Source of the DNA: Desulfobacteraceae bacterium | GTDB taxonomy: Bacteria; Desulfobacterota; Syntrophobacteria; Syntrophobacterales; Syntrophobacteraceae | NCBI GenBank assembly: GCA_021372055.1 | Contig: JAJFVB010000146.1 | Location: forward strand, 1-35,262 | Length of the DNA stretch: 35,262 bases | Direction: 5' to 3' | In this document: positions 7,850 to 15,339 of the stretch, piece after piece | Numbering within the stretch: the first letter of the stretch is position 1 | Layout: every line of letters starts with the position of its first letter | The notes under the pieces: model-generated | What the model saw: the letters and a program-made list of their open reading frames with translations, nothing else | Told to the model about the DNA's origin: nothing | Databases searched by the model: none | Translations under genes and position numbers: made by a program

Positions 7850-9046
7850 CTATGCCTTCCCCTTACAGTCGCGCGCGGCACGATCCGGCGCTGTGGGCAG
7901 CATTTTCTGAGGTTCTCCCAGCAGGAACTCGCCCTTTTCAATCCAACTCTTCAGAATTTCCGCAATTTCTTTGGCCCGGACATAGCTCGAAAGCGGGACC
8001 GTGGGGACTTCCTTGCCGTTGATTTTTATCGAGCCGGATCGCAGGTCTGCGTAGGTCGCCTCGCAAAGCACATCCGGTTGCGAGAAACTGTAGTCTTTTA
8101 CGGGCGCGACGATATCCGCGTCGGAAACGCCGGTGAACATGGCCATTTCTTCGTTGAGGATCGGTATCGGAATGCCGACCCCGACCGCAAGCGAACAGCC
8201 GTATCCCAGCATGCTGACACCGGCAAGCCAGCGCGGCTGCATCTCCTTGAGGTCCCCAAGCAGCATGAGAGTGCCCGCGGGCGTCCGGGTCGTGCCGTTT
8301 TCGAGCCTGGGTGCTTCGGGCTTATGCTGCGATCCGTGCCAGACTACGTAGCCCTGCGCGCCGGCGAGAAAGATTCGGGTGCCCAGGCCGATGGTGAGGT
8401 AATACGGGTCGTTAAATAATGGGCTCAGCTGCCCGGCGGTGCAGTAGTTCGCATTTCCCATGTTGGGCTTGAGCGTGCCCATGTAGGTGTAGATGAGCTT
8501 CTTGGACAGGTTCACCGCGCAATTGTAGTTCTGATAAGCGTTCCGAGGATTGCACAAAACCGCGTAGGGCAAGTCCTTGAGCTTCACGTTCATTTCGGCA
8601 TAACGCTTCGGATAGCAGTCCGTGCCGTACCCCTCGGCCTGCAGTCTCACCTCCTTGCCGCTCACGAGATCGTGGAGAACATGGCCTCCTCCGTATTCGA
8701 AGGTGCCCGGATGAACCTTGTTCAGCGGGTCGTCTGCGGCCGGTTCCGTTGCCCCGATGTACAAATCGACCGCGGCAAGTCCCCCGTATGCCGGAACTCC
8801 GTTTAAAGAGATCTTGCTGGCTCTGATCGGCGGATTGGTGTGCCCGAAGTTAATGAAAGCACCCGAGGAGCACATGGGCGAAAAAGTCCCCGTAGTGACG
8901 ACGTCCACCTGTTTCGCAGCATGGGCGGGTCCTTTTTTCCGTACTATTCCGACCATCTCTTCGGCCGTAACGACTACAGCCTGGCCTTTTTTTATCTTTT
9001 CATTGATTTCCTGGTATGTTTTCTCCACTGCTCCCATGGCCGTCAT
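7850..9046 (-). CDS. DUF39 homocysteine biosynthesis protein
   Basis: DUF39 proteins (MA1821 type in methanogens) make homocysteine from aspartate semialdehyde and sulfide by sulfur transfer, a route found in methanogens and many sulfate reducers. This 398-residue protein shows conserved family blocks: FSPMCSSGAF with Cys 59, GYGTDCYPKR with Cys 144, and NPRNAYQNYNCA. The archaeal partner ferredoxin subunit (MA1822) is not next to it. ATG 9046 is preceded by AAAAGGA at good spacing; the longer frame from 9091 has none. It heads a tight pair with LarE, which suggests that both handle activated sulfur. Confidence 0.88.
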   Translation of the reverse strand: MTAMGAVEKTYQEINEKIKKGQAVVVTAEEMVGIVRKKGPAHAAKQVDVVTTGTFSPMCSSGAFINFGHTNPPIRASKISLNGVPAYGGLAAVDLYIGATEPAADDPLNKVHPGTFEYGGGHVLHDLVSGKEVRLQAEGYGTDCYPKRYAEMNVKLKDLPYAVLCNPRNAYQNYNCAVNLSKKLIYTYMGTLKPNMGNANYCTAGQLSPLFNDPYYLTIGLGTRIFLAGAQGYVVWHGSQHKPEAPRLENGTTRTPAGTLMLLGDLKEMQPRWLAGVSMLGYGCSLAVGVGIPIPILNEEMAMFTGVSDADIVAPVKDYSFSQPDVLCEATYADLRSGSIKINGKEVPTVPLSSYVRAKEIAEILKSWIEKGEFLLGEPQKMLPTAPDRAARDCKGKA

Positions 9047-9221
9047 CGATTCCTTTTCGTTAGCGTGGCGCAATGTTTCAGAGCGAACCACCGCAATTCG
9101 GTGCGCAACCCGTCATCGGCCCGGAATGTTGTTCGGGTATCCGGGCCGCGTTGGGTCGAGAAAGATCGTGTGGTCCGGATAATAACCCCTCGGGCCTGGT
9201 TCCGGCAAGCCGGGACCGGGA

Positions 9222-10007
9222 TCATGCCCGGTATGCGGCCGGAACGCGATCCTCAAAGCAGGGGATCATCCTTCGAAATTCGTCTTTCTCATTTTGGTCG
9301 AGCACTCCGACGATCGTCTTTTCCTCCGGCCCGGCCTGTGCCACAATCGTTCCGAGAGGCGAAACGATAGAGGATCCCCCTCCCCAGGTTATTTTTCCTT
9401 CCTCCCCGCAACCGTTGCAGCCAACCATGAAAAGCTGGTTCTCTATGGCTCGCGCCCGCAGGAGGGCGGTCCAGTGTTCAAGCCGCGTAAGAGGCCACAT
9501 GGAGGAAACGCAGATGATGTCCGCGCCTTCGAGTGCCATAGTCCGGGCGAGTTCCGGAAAGCGCAGATCGTAGCATATCATGAGGCCGATTTTCCCGAAT
9601 GAGGTCGGGATCACGCACGCCGAATCTCCCCGCCCGAAGTTCTTGTGTTCGTTGTAGAGCGAAAAAAGATGCACCTTTCTGTAGGTTCCCGCAATTTCAC
9701 CCGTTGTATCGATGAAGTAGCAGGTATTATATACCTTGCCATCGGCTTCTTCGGGGAGGCTGCCGGATATGGCGATTGCTTCCCTGCGGGCCGTATCCTG
9801 CAGGTCGTCGAGGACCGGCGGGGTTTTTTTCGCCATCTCCCGGAGGACCGGGTAGGGGAAGGAACATGACCACATTTCGGGAAGAACGGCGATTTGACAA
9901 TTCCTGGCGGATAGTTCCGCGAGTCCGCGTTTAACCCGGGCGAGATTGTGATCCACGTCGGCAGGCCTGACCGCGATTTGAATACAACCGACAATGATGT
10001 CCTGCAT
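9222..10007 (-). CDS. carbon-nitrogen hydrolase (nitrilase/omega-amidase family)
   Basis: This 261-residue protein has the full nitrilase-family triad: Glu 44 in VLPEMW, Lys 111 in YRKVHLF and Cys 145 in ICYDLRFPE. It should hydrolyse a small carboxamide. The FSLYNEHKNFG segment after the Lys and the length resemble omega-amidases and YafV-like enzymes, which remove ketoacid amides left by transamination or methionine salvage. The ATG at 10007 has GGAG nine bases ahead. It lies 175 bases before the DUF39 gene on the same strand and could belong to the same transcript. The substrate is not determinable here. Confidence 0.88.
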   Translation of the reverse strand: MQDIIVGCIQIAVRPADVDHNLARVKRGLAELSARNCQIAVLPEMWSCSFPYPVLREMAKKTPPVLDDLQDTARREAIAISGSLPEEADGKVYNTCYFIDTTGEIAGTYRKVHLFSLYNEHKNFGRGDSACVIPTSFGKIGLMICYDLRFPELARTMALEGADIICVSSMWPLTRLEHWTALLRARAIENQLFMVGCNGCGEEGKITWGGGSSIVSPLGTIVAQAGPEEKTIVGVLDQNEKDEFRRMIPCFEDRVPAAYRA

Positions 10008-10135
10008 TATTCGTTACTCCGCTACATTTTGTGCTTGAACAATTTCCTATAAACGGTTTTTATTCGGGCTGCTTCGAGAAAACCGGAAAACCGTATGAAA
10101 ATAATACCAAAATCAGATCATGGAGAGGATCGAAA

Positions 10136-10537
10136 ATGTCCGAACAAAAATTCGAAACGCCCGAAAAGCCTGCTCCCGCCGCCCCGGTAAGGAATCCATA
10201 TATCATGAATTTCTGTAAAGTGCTGGTAGAAAAAAAGGGAGAGCAGCACAGTCCCGAAGAGCTGAAAAAGCTTCTTGAGGATATGTACCGGCTCTATGAG
10301 GCCATGCTTGGCAAAAATATGGTCAATGCGCTGCCGGAACAGGTCAGGAAGGAATATCTCGCGATGGCCGATGATTTGAGGAATCTCGACTACGATAAGA
10401 TCGGCGCTGTATTCGACAAGAATATCTCCAATTACCAGGAGATCATGAAAGAGACGATGAGGGAGTTCTCCGAGATATTCCTCAAAAACAGGGACTTCAA
10501 GCCCGAACAGTACCCGGTCGAAATCCATTCCTCCTGA
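10136..10537 (+). CDS. conserved-looking hypothetical protein, helical
   Basis: This 133-residue protein has a short Pro/Ala-rich N-terminus and a predicted all-helical body rich in charged residues, with no signal peptide or membrane segment. ATG 10136 is chosen because GAGAGGA lies 8 bases before it; the open frame begins earlier at 10031. I recognise no domain. It stands alone, divergent from the nitrilase gene and about 200 bases before a zinc-ribbon gene. Confidence 0.75.
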   Translation: MSEQKFETPEKPAPAAPVRNPYIMNFCKVLVEKKGEQHSPEELKKLLEDMYRLYEAMLGKNMVNALPEQVRKEYLAMADDLRNLDYDKIGAVFDKNISNYQEIMKETMREFSEIFLKNRDFKPEQYPVEIHSS

Positions 10538-10742
10538 TTCTCCGGTGGTACATCCCCCGTTCAGCGGGTTTCCGCTCGAGGGCAACAACCCCGAGGATCA
10601 AAGCGTTCCGGCAGACGACCGGGGGAATACGGTCGCGGGAAAATTCCATGCTGGTGCTCAGGGGCAAGCCTTGTCCCCACGGTCGTGAATTGTTACGCTT
10701 ATGCGCTTTTGAAATCCGTTTGCAGGTTAAGGAGAAGAGAAA

Positions 10743-11006
10743 ATGCAGGAAGACAAGACCATCTGCCCCCATTGCAATCAGAAGATGAAGAAATGGAAAG
10801 TGCCGCCGCTTTCGACGTGGAGCGCCGAGTATTTCTACGTTTGCTTCAACGATGAATGCCCCTATTACGTGAGGGGGTGGAAGCACATGGAAAAGTCGAC
10901 TCAAGTGGCCTGTTCATACCGCCACCGCTACGACCCGGACGCCGACACCTGCGGCCCGCTTCCCGTGTGGTCGCCGGACGCGGGAAAAGACGACATCATC
11001 GAATAA
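10743..11006 (+). CDS. small zinc-ribbon protein (Ogr/Delta-like)
   Basis: This 87-residue protein has the pattern CPHC, then a Cys and CPYY (C-x4-C) about 25 residues later, resembling the Ogr/Delta-type zinc finger of phage P2 activators. It is rich in aromatic residues (WSAEYFYVCF) and ends in an acidic tail. GGAGAAG lies about 6 bases before the ATG. A strong hairpin follows directly. A DNA- or RNA-binding role is plausible from the finger, but phage relationship is not implied because no phage genes surround it. Confidence 0.75.
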   Translation: MQEDKTICPHCNQKMKKWKVPPLSTWSAEYFYVCFNDECPYYVRGWKHMEKSTQVACSYRHRYDPDADTCGPLPVWSPDAGKDDIIE

Positions 11007-11057
11007 GAGAAACCCTGGTGCGGGACGATCTCCCATCGCACACCAGGGTTCTCCTTT
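11007..11057. terminator. rho-independent terminator between convergent genes
   Basis: AACCCTGGTG at 11011-11020 pairs with CACCAGGGTT at 11041-11050, and the loop contains a smaller GGGA/TCCC stem. CCTTTTC follows on the plus strand. It lies right after the zinc-ribbon stop and about 50 bases from the end of the convergent gene, so it may serve both. Confidence 0.75.
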
Positions 11058-11104
11058 TCAGGGAGGTCCAATGCTCCGCCTCCCTTTACCACCCGGTCCT
11101 TCCA

Positions 11105-11578
11105 CTACTTGACTGAAGAAGGATTGGCGCTATTTGCGTCGCCCTTCTTTTCCGGGTTTCCCGCCGCTGCTCCTGCTTTGTCATTTTTGTTCGTGGTCTG
11201 TTTTTTCGCGTGATGAGCCTTTTCCATCGACACCTTACCCTTTTCGTCCTGCTTTACTGTCGAACTCTTCTCGCCTGCATTGACCGGGGCCGGCTGGGCT
11301 TTCCCGGACTTTGCATCAATGGCGGGCTTGGCCTGGGGGGCGGCCGGGGCCTTGGCTTCGGTCGCGGTCTTGGGAAGCGCAGCCGCACCGGACTTGGCCT
11401 CAGCCGCAGGCTTTGCCGGGAGCGTCTTTGCGTCTTTCACATCGGTGGAAGGCTTGGGCTGAACCGTCGCCGATGCTTTGGCCGGGTTTTCGTCTTTTGC
11501 CTGCTGCGCCATCGCGGGTGCAAGTCCTACGGCCATCGAGAGTACGCCTATCGTTATCATTGCGGACAGCTTTTTCAT
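11105..11578 (-). CDS. secreted Ala/Lys/Pro-rich repeat protein
   Basis: This 157-residue protein begins with a clear signal peptide (MKKLSAMITIGVLSMAVGL, with cleavage likely after APAMA). The mature part is almost wholly Ala, Lys, Pro, Ser, Thr, Asp and Glu, with loose repeats around KP-x3-AKSG and Pro-rich joints, so it is probably disordered and periplasmic. GGAGACC lies about 6 bases before the ATG. A candidate sigma-54 promoter lies about 200 bases upstream. No enzymatic domain is visible; roles in cell-wall contact or stress protection are guesses only. Confidence 0.8.
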   Translation of the reverse strand: MKKLSAMITIGVLSMAVGLAPAMAQQAKDENPAKASATVQPKPSTDVKDAKTLPAKPAAEAKSGAAALPKTATEAKAPAAPQAKPAIDAKSGKAQPAPVNAGEKSSTVKQDEKGKVSMEKAHHAKKQTTNKNDKAGAAAGNPEKKGDANSANPSSVK

Positions 11579-11791
11579 TCTTGGTCTCCAGTTGTTGCAA
11601 TCGTAAAATGTGATCGGATGTTGTTCTGTTTTTTTTCAAAAAGGGACTTGATTTGACCCTACATTCCAGCCTCCTGCAAGGATACTAACTTCCTTAGACG
11701 GTTAGTCCTGAATTCTCTTTCGATTAAGCGCCATAAGTTAACCGATCGCACTCGTACTTCCTTTTTCGGCAATCGTGTTGACTGACTAATA

Positions 11792-11807
11792 GGCAACTTG
11801 CATGCCA
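11792..11807 (-). promoter_or_regulatory. candidate sigma-54 promoter for the Ala-rich secreted protein
   Basis: The minus strand reads TGGCATGCAAGTTGCC: GG and GC are exactly 10 bases apart, as sigma-54 promoters require, and 9 of the 10 core positions of TGGCAC-N5-TTGC match. The start would fall near 11780, leaving a leader of about 200 bases. Confidence 0.5.
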
Positions 11808-12046
11808 CCGTGGCCGCTTAGATTCTGGTATTTTGAAGTAAGCGATTTTACGGGACTTTTTTTATGCTTAGCCTTTCGAGCGACGGCAAAAGCTCTTTAG
11901 CGGGCATGATATGGGCGGGAAAGTGCGAAATTTTACTCACGCCAGCCCGGGGGCATACGAAAAAAGTCTCACGCGGCCGAATCTTGTGCAGCCCAGTTTC
12001 TGCGAATCCAGGGAGGGGGCGTTTAAAGAAAAACTGCACAATGTTT

Positions 12047-12075
12047 TTGTGTGCAAAAAGGTTTTCTGCTATTAT
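12047..12075 (+). promoter_or_regulatory. sigma-70 promoter
   Basis: TTGTGT at 12047-12052, a 17-base spacer and TATTAT at 12070-12075 precede the small gene at 12126 by about 45 bases. Confidence 0.5.
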
Positions 12076-12125
12076 TCAAGCCCGTGTTCCCACCTTTACG
12101 GATCCGTGCACTCACAGGAGAAACC

Positions 12126-12368
12126 ATGGAGTTCAAATCGTTTTTCGGAAAATGCCAGAATGAGAACACTGTAAGCGATTTCGAATCCTACCTTTCCTAC
12201 TGCATATTCGAAAAGGGCAAGGGCCTGGTCGAATGCACGGTGGAGAGATACACGCTGATGCGCGACCTCGCATTTGACTGGCGCAACGAAGAAGCGGCAA
12301 TGACTTTGTACGAAATGGCGCGTGTCTCGGAGTGGCAAGAGGGTGATTGGGAAGGGGCGTTAAAGTAG
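12126..12368 (+). CDS. small hypothetical protein
   Basis: This 80-residue soluble protein has many acidic and aromatic residues (DFESYLSYCIFEKGKG, WRNEEAAMTLYEMARVSEW) and probably folds as helices. The ATG is preceded by CAGGAGAAACC, a good ribosome binding site, and by a sigma-70-like promoter. A hairpin follows 36 bases after the stop. I recognise no family. Confidence 0.7.
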   Translation: MEFKSFFGKCQNENTVSDFESYLSYCIFEKGKGLVECTVERYTLMRDLAFDWRNEEAAMTLYEMARVSEWQEGDWEGALK

Positions 12369-12404
12369 CTGGATTTGTTGAAGGCACCGCGGCCCGAAAC
12401 GTGA

Positions 12405-12434
12405 AACCCCCCGTCCCTTGTGGGGACGAGGGTT
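12405..12434. terminator. bidirectional terminator hairpin
   Basis: A stem formed by AACCC-CCCGTCCC and GGGACGAGGGTT closes on a TTGT-type loop. It sits between two convergent genes, so it probably ends both. The following T-run is poor on either strand. Confidence 0.55.
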
Positions 12435-12461
12435 CAACGTACCTCCTGAGTCGACCCGTTA

Positions 12462-13394
12462 TCAGGTCCTCAGGAATTCCTTGGTCAACACATCCCACTC
12501 GAGGGTCGGTACGTTTCCAATCACGTCTTCTATGGTGCCGCCGTCAGCCATCGTGACACCCACCTGGCTTACCAGGCCCATCAGCTTCTGGTGCTCCGCC
12601 CCGATCCAGTCAGCGGTCTGGGTGGCGCCATAGAGAAGCTCCTTCAGGTTTTTCTTGAGGTCAACCGGTTCGAGGACCATAAGCCATCCGTCGTTGTAAG
12701 GCTCTTCCTTGACGAGGCCGGGTTCCTTGGCTGCGTTGTAGTTCACTGCGGCGACCACGCCCGCGATGGGTGAGAGCACGCCGGCTTCTTTCCCCGAACG
12801 CTTGAACGCCAGGCCTATTTCGCTGGACTTGATCTCCTCGCCCGTAAGAGGCAGGTCGAATTTGTCCGCCTTGCCGAAGAGTTTCGTGCTGAAATCGTCC
12901 AGTCCGACCCGAATGCGTCCGCCGTTTTCAACTCGCGCCCAGGCGTGGCCGATGTGGAAGAAGTGACCGTCGGGAATCCTGTAGCCTTCCACTTCGGGCA
13001 TGGCGCCGATCCGGAATGGAAGCTGCAGTTCAAGTCCGTCTTCGAGCATCTGATCGAACGCGCAGGTGCTGCACTCGTAGTTATAGGGGCAAAGCCGGAC
13101 CGGAGCGCGCCCGCTGAGCGAGTGGCGGCATTTGCGCTCAAGACCCTGGCGCTGTCTCATCTTCTCGTTCCAGACGACTATGTGGGATTTCTTGCCGCTC
13201 GTGGCCAGTCCCTTGCGCGCGGCCTCGGAATTTCTGTCCGCGGTTTCTTTCATGGCCTTGTCGAACGCGCAGGAATGGCAGTTGTAATGATTGCTGCAGA
13301 GTTTGAAATCGATAACCCCGGCTTCCATCCAGATGCATTTGTCTTCGGTGCCAGGAACCATGCTGAATCCCTTTGCTTTGGATCTCGCTTCCAT
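12462..13394 (-). CDS. H-protein (GcvH)-like protein with duplicated four-cysteine motifs
   Basis: Residues about 130-265 follow the glycine-cleavage H-protein fold (GHAWARVENGGRIRVGLDDF ... LSPIAGVVAAVN ... EEPYNDGWLMVLEP). The lipoyl lysine position of ESVKA aligns with Gly in RSGKEAGVL; a Lys is one residue later, so normal lipoylation is doubtful. The N-terminal 115 residues hold two copies of C-x12-C-x5-C-x2-C-AFD, at Cys 20/33/39/42 and 89/102/108/111, which could bind metal or an iron-sulfur cluster. The rest of the glycine cleavage system is not nearby. A strong sigma-54 promoter lies 70 bases upstream. It is more likely a regulatory or redox-sensing protein than a true glycine cleavage carrier, but that is inference. 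Confidence 0.75.
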   Translation of the reverse strand: MEARSKAKGFSMVPGTEDKCIWMEAGVIDFKLCSNHYNCHSCAFDKAMKETADRNSEAARKGLATSGKKSHIVVWNEKMRQRQGLERKCRHSLSGRAPVRLCPYNYECSTCAFDQMLEDGLELQLPFRIGAMPEVEGYRIPDGHFFHIGHAWARVENGGRIRVGLDDFSTKLFGKADKFDLPLTGEEIKSSEIGLAFKRSGKEAGVLSPIAGVVAAVNYNAAKEPGLVKEEPYNDGWLMVLEPVDLKKNLKELLYGATQTADWIGAEHQKLMGLVSQVGVTMADGGTIEDVIGNVPTLEWDVLTKEFLRT

Positions 13395-13462
13395 GGTGTC
13401 CCCTTTCGTATTTGTATGGTTTAGGTCTGAACCTTGTACTCATCGTGTTGCCCTATAGTAGA

Positions 13463-13478
13463 GGCAAGCTCCGTGCCA
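13463..13478 (-). promoter_or_regulatory. sigma-54 promoter of the GcvH-like gene
   Basis: The minus strand reads TGGCACGGAGCTTGCC, matching TGGCAC-N5-TTGC in every core position with the required 10 bases between GG and GC. Transcription would start near 13450, about 55 bases before the ATG at 13394. Such a promoter needs an ATP-dependent enhancer-binding protein, which is not encoded in the window. Confidence 0.82.
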
Positions 13479-13565
13479 AAAGAAGGACATAATGCTTAGG
13501 TTACCGGAATTACACCAATTAGACTTGCCTGGGGATAAAAACTTCGGGAGAAGATTCGGAGACAA

Positions 13566-13652
13566 ATGAGGTAAAACACCACAGCCGAAATTGGATTTGA
13601 TCGCCTAAATGTTTGGTTTTGCAATAAAAATAGGCATATGAGGTGAAAGACA
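13566..13652. repeat. direct repeat upstream of the sigma-54 promoter
   Basis: ATGAGGTAAAACACC at 13566-13580 and ATGAGGTGAAAGACA at 13638-13652 are near-identical and lie about 115 and 190 bases upstream of the predicted start. This is where activators of sigma-54 promoters usually bind. The rest of 13395-13711 holds no supported gene. Confidence 0.35.
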
Positions 13653-13711
13653 TCAAAAGTGAGTTTGTCCACAGAAATTTCAGAAGGCGCCGAATCGCAG
13701 AGCAAAAAAAA

Positions 13712-15298
13712 TCAGAGAAGCTTCAGGTCCCGGAGAAAATTCCGGTAGGAGTCGTCCTTTTCCCGAGCCACTTCATGAGGATATGCCTTTTCGATGAGAA
13801 GAGACATCTGGGTGGTGCTCCTCCAGCGCTTCGTCGGGTCTCCGTGGAGGCATTGGACAATGAGGTCATTTACCACATCCGGAATCTCCGGCCTCCAGAC
13901 TTTCGGCGGGGAAGGGTATTGCTCGCAGTGCTGGATTTCATATTCTTCGCGGGAAGTGGCCTTAAACGGCGGCACGCCTGTAAGGATCTCGTAGAAAAGG
14001 CACCCGAACAGGTAGATGTCGGTGAAAAAGGGAGGCCGCTTTCTCGCGAGATAGGGCCGGAATTGCTCGGGGGCCCTGTAGGCGAGGTAGTGCAGGGGGA
14101 TGTTCTTAACGTGCGCCTTTTCGGGGGCGGCCGTTTCGAGCTGCTTCCAGAGTCCCCCGTTGTAGATCTTGAGGCGAGGCCTGTCCTTGCGCAGCAGAAT
14201 GCGGGAAGGACGAAGATCGAGATGAAACTGGTTATGGATTTTGCCGTCGAAGCCCATCTGCAGGTGGAGGTCGCCCAGTCCTTCCAGAATCTGGTAGGCA
14301 AGCCTGATGGCCAGGGGAATGGGCATGGCCTTTCCCGCGGTGAGTATGTCATTTAGCGACAGGTCCATCTGCTCGCGAACGATGAAAAAGCACCCGTCGG
14401 CGTGCGCCAGGTCGTAGACTCTCGTAAGATGCCGGCCCGGGAGCGACTGCTGTCTTTCGGCCCACCTCGAAAGGATCTCGGGGGAGAGCGCGGCGCCGAG
14501 TTCTCCCGCAAGGTTCTGCCCGACCAGTCTGTCGCCCGATTCGGTGTCCTCCAGTTCGACAATGAGAGCGCTTGTGCCTACCTGGAGCAGGTTCACGAGT
14601 CGATAGCTACGATTTTTGCCGGTCGGGTCCGGATCCCTGGGCGAGCGCCAGGTGGTCAGGGTCCGTCCCAGCATGGAATCGACGGAATATGAATCCAGGG
14701 AGGAAACCGTAGGGGTGAAGAACTCGGTCCGGCCGTCCGATGGTGCGACCGGCGAGCCGCCGCGCGCCCCGGTTGCGGCCAGCATGTTCTCCTTTTTATT
14801 GGTTTGCGAGCATTTGGTGATCTTCAGAAGAATCAGCTGCTTGAGGTCGGACGAAATGTCTTCGGTCGAGTAGACCGAATTGTAGTAGCGGATCGCATCA
14901 TCCCACCGGGAGAGTTTGGACGCGCAGTCTCCGCAATACTCCCAGCACTTCAGAGGCTGGTATTGGAGGGCGGCCGCCATGCCGAATTCCGTGATGGCTT
15001 CTTCCCAGAATTGTCCGTCCAGCAGAACAAGACCGTACTGAAAATGCTGCGCGGCCTCGGAGGAATCGGCCTCCGGGGTGGAAGGAGGCACGGCATCGTT
15101 GGCTTTGGATGCGTCGGCCAGGGATTGAAGGTGGAGCAATATCTTTTCCTTCTCGGTGGAGTGGAAGGGACTTCTTTCCATTTCAGCAAGAATCTCCCGG
15201 ATCGTTTCCGCGCCCGCGTCGCCCAGACCCTGCTCAATGCGCTTCTGCGCCTTCGTCAGCCGGGCAAGGAATTTATGATAAAGATCCTGCTGCTCCAT
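13712..15298 (-). CDS. TPR-containing pseudokinase
   Basis: This 528-residue protein has a TPR-like helical region (about residues 85-170) and then a Ser/Thr-kinase-like fold (about 230-515). The kinase fold keeps HLDL at 359-362, APE at 409-411, and TDIYLFGCLFYEILTG. It lacks key catalytic residues: the Asn after HLDLRPS is Arg 366, the DFG motif is NGG at 380-382, and no Lys stands where VAIK should be (VGQNL). It is therefore probably inactive and acts as a binding or scaffold protein. It is the last gene of the mgl operon, 41 bases after the EIDKEID protein. No strong ribosome binding site precedes the ATG. The partner could be the MglA GTPase or the CheW-like protein next to it. Confidence 0.8.
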   Translation of the reverse strand: MEQQDLYHKFLARLTKAQKRIEQGLGDAGAETIREILAEMERSPFHSTEKEKILLHLQSLADASKANDAVPPSTPEADSSEAAQHFQYGLVLLDGQFWEEAITEFGMAAALQYQPLKCWEYCGDCASKLSRWDDAIRYYNSVYSTEDISSDLKQLILLKITKCSQTNKKENMLAATGARGGSPVAPSDGRTEFFTPTVSSLDSYSVDSMLGRTLTTWRSPRDPDPTGKNRSYRLVNLLQVGTSALIVELEDTESGDRLVGQNLAGELGAALSPEILSRWAERQQSLPGRHLTRVYDLAHADGCFFIVREQMDLSLNDILTAGKAMPIPLAIRLAYQILEGLGDLHLQMGFDGKIHNQFHLDLRPSRILLRKDRPRLKIYNGGLWKQLETAAPEKAHVKNIPLHYLAYRAPEQFRPYLARKRPPFFTDIYLFGCLFYEILTGVPPFKATSREEYEIQHCEQYPSPPKVWRPEIPDVVNDLIVQCLHGDPTKRWRSTTQMSLLIEKAYPHEVAREKDDSYRNFLRDLKLL

Positions 15299-15339
15299 AA
15301 AGAACTCGAAACAGTGGCCCGACTAGCGGATCACCGGCC

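Larger units (their letters stand above)
11579..12125. other. divergent intergenic region with promoters
   Basis: No convincing gene lies in these 547 bases; open frames here are short and lack ribosome binding sites. It separates two divergent genes and contains a sigma-54-like site on the minus strand (11792-11807) and a sigma-70 promoter on the plus strand (12047-12075). It is more AT-rich than the genes around it. I see no riboswitch or RNA gene that I can support. Confidence 0.5.

Noticed and set aside
9214-9231. Small hairpin ACCGGG/CCCGGT at the nitrilase stop codon
   Set aside because: Six pairs only, overlapping the coding end, and no T-run; not enough for a terminator.
11820-11960. 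Possible riboswitch in the gap before the gene at 12126
   Set aside because: Some G-rich motifs recall a cyclic-di-GMP aptamer, but the conserved core and pairing are not there.
13496-13705. A 69-codon minus-strand frame between the pseudokinase and GcvH-like genes
   Set aside because: It lies in the sigma-54 upstream region, lacks a good start and has no recognisable features.
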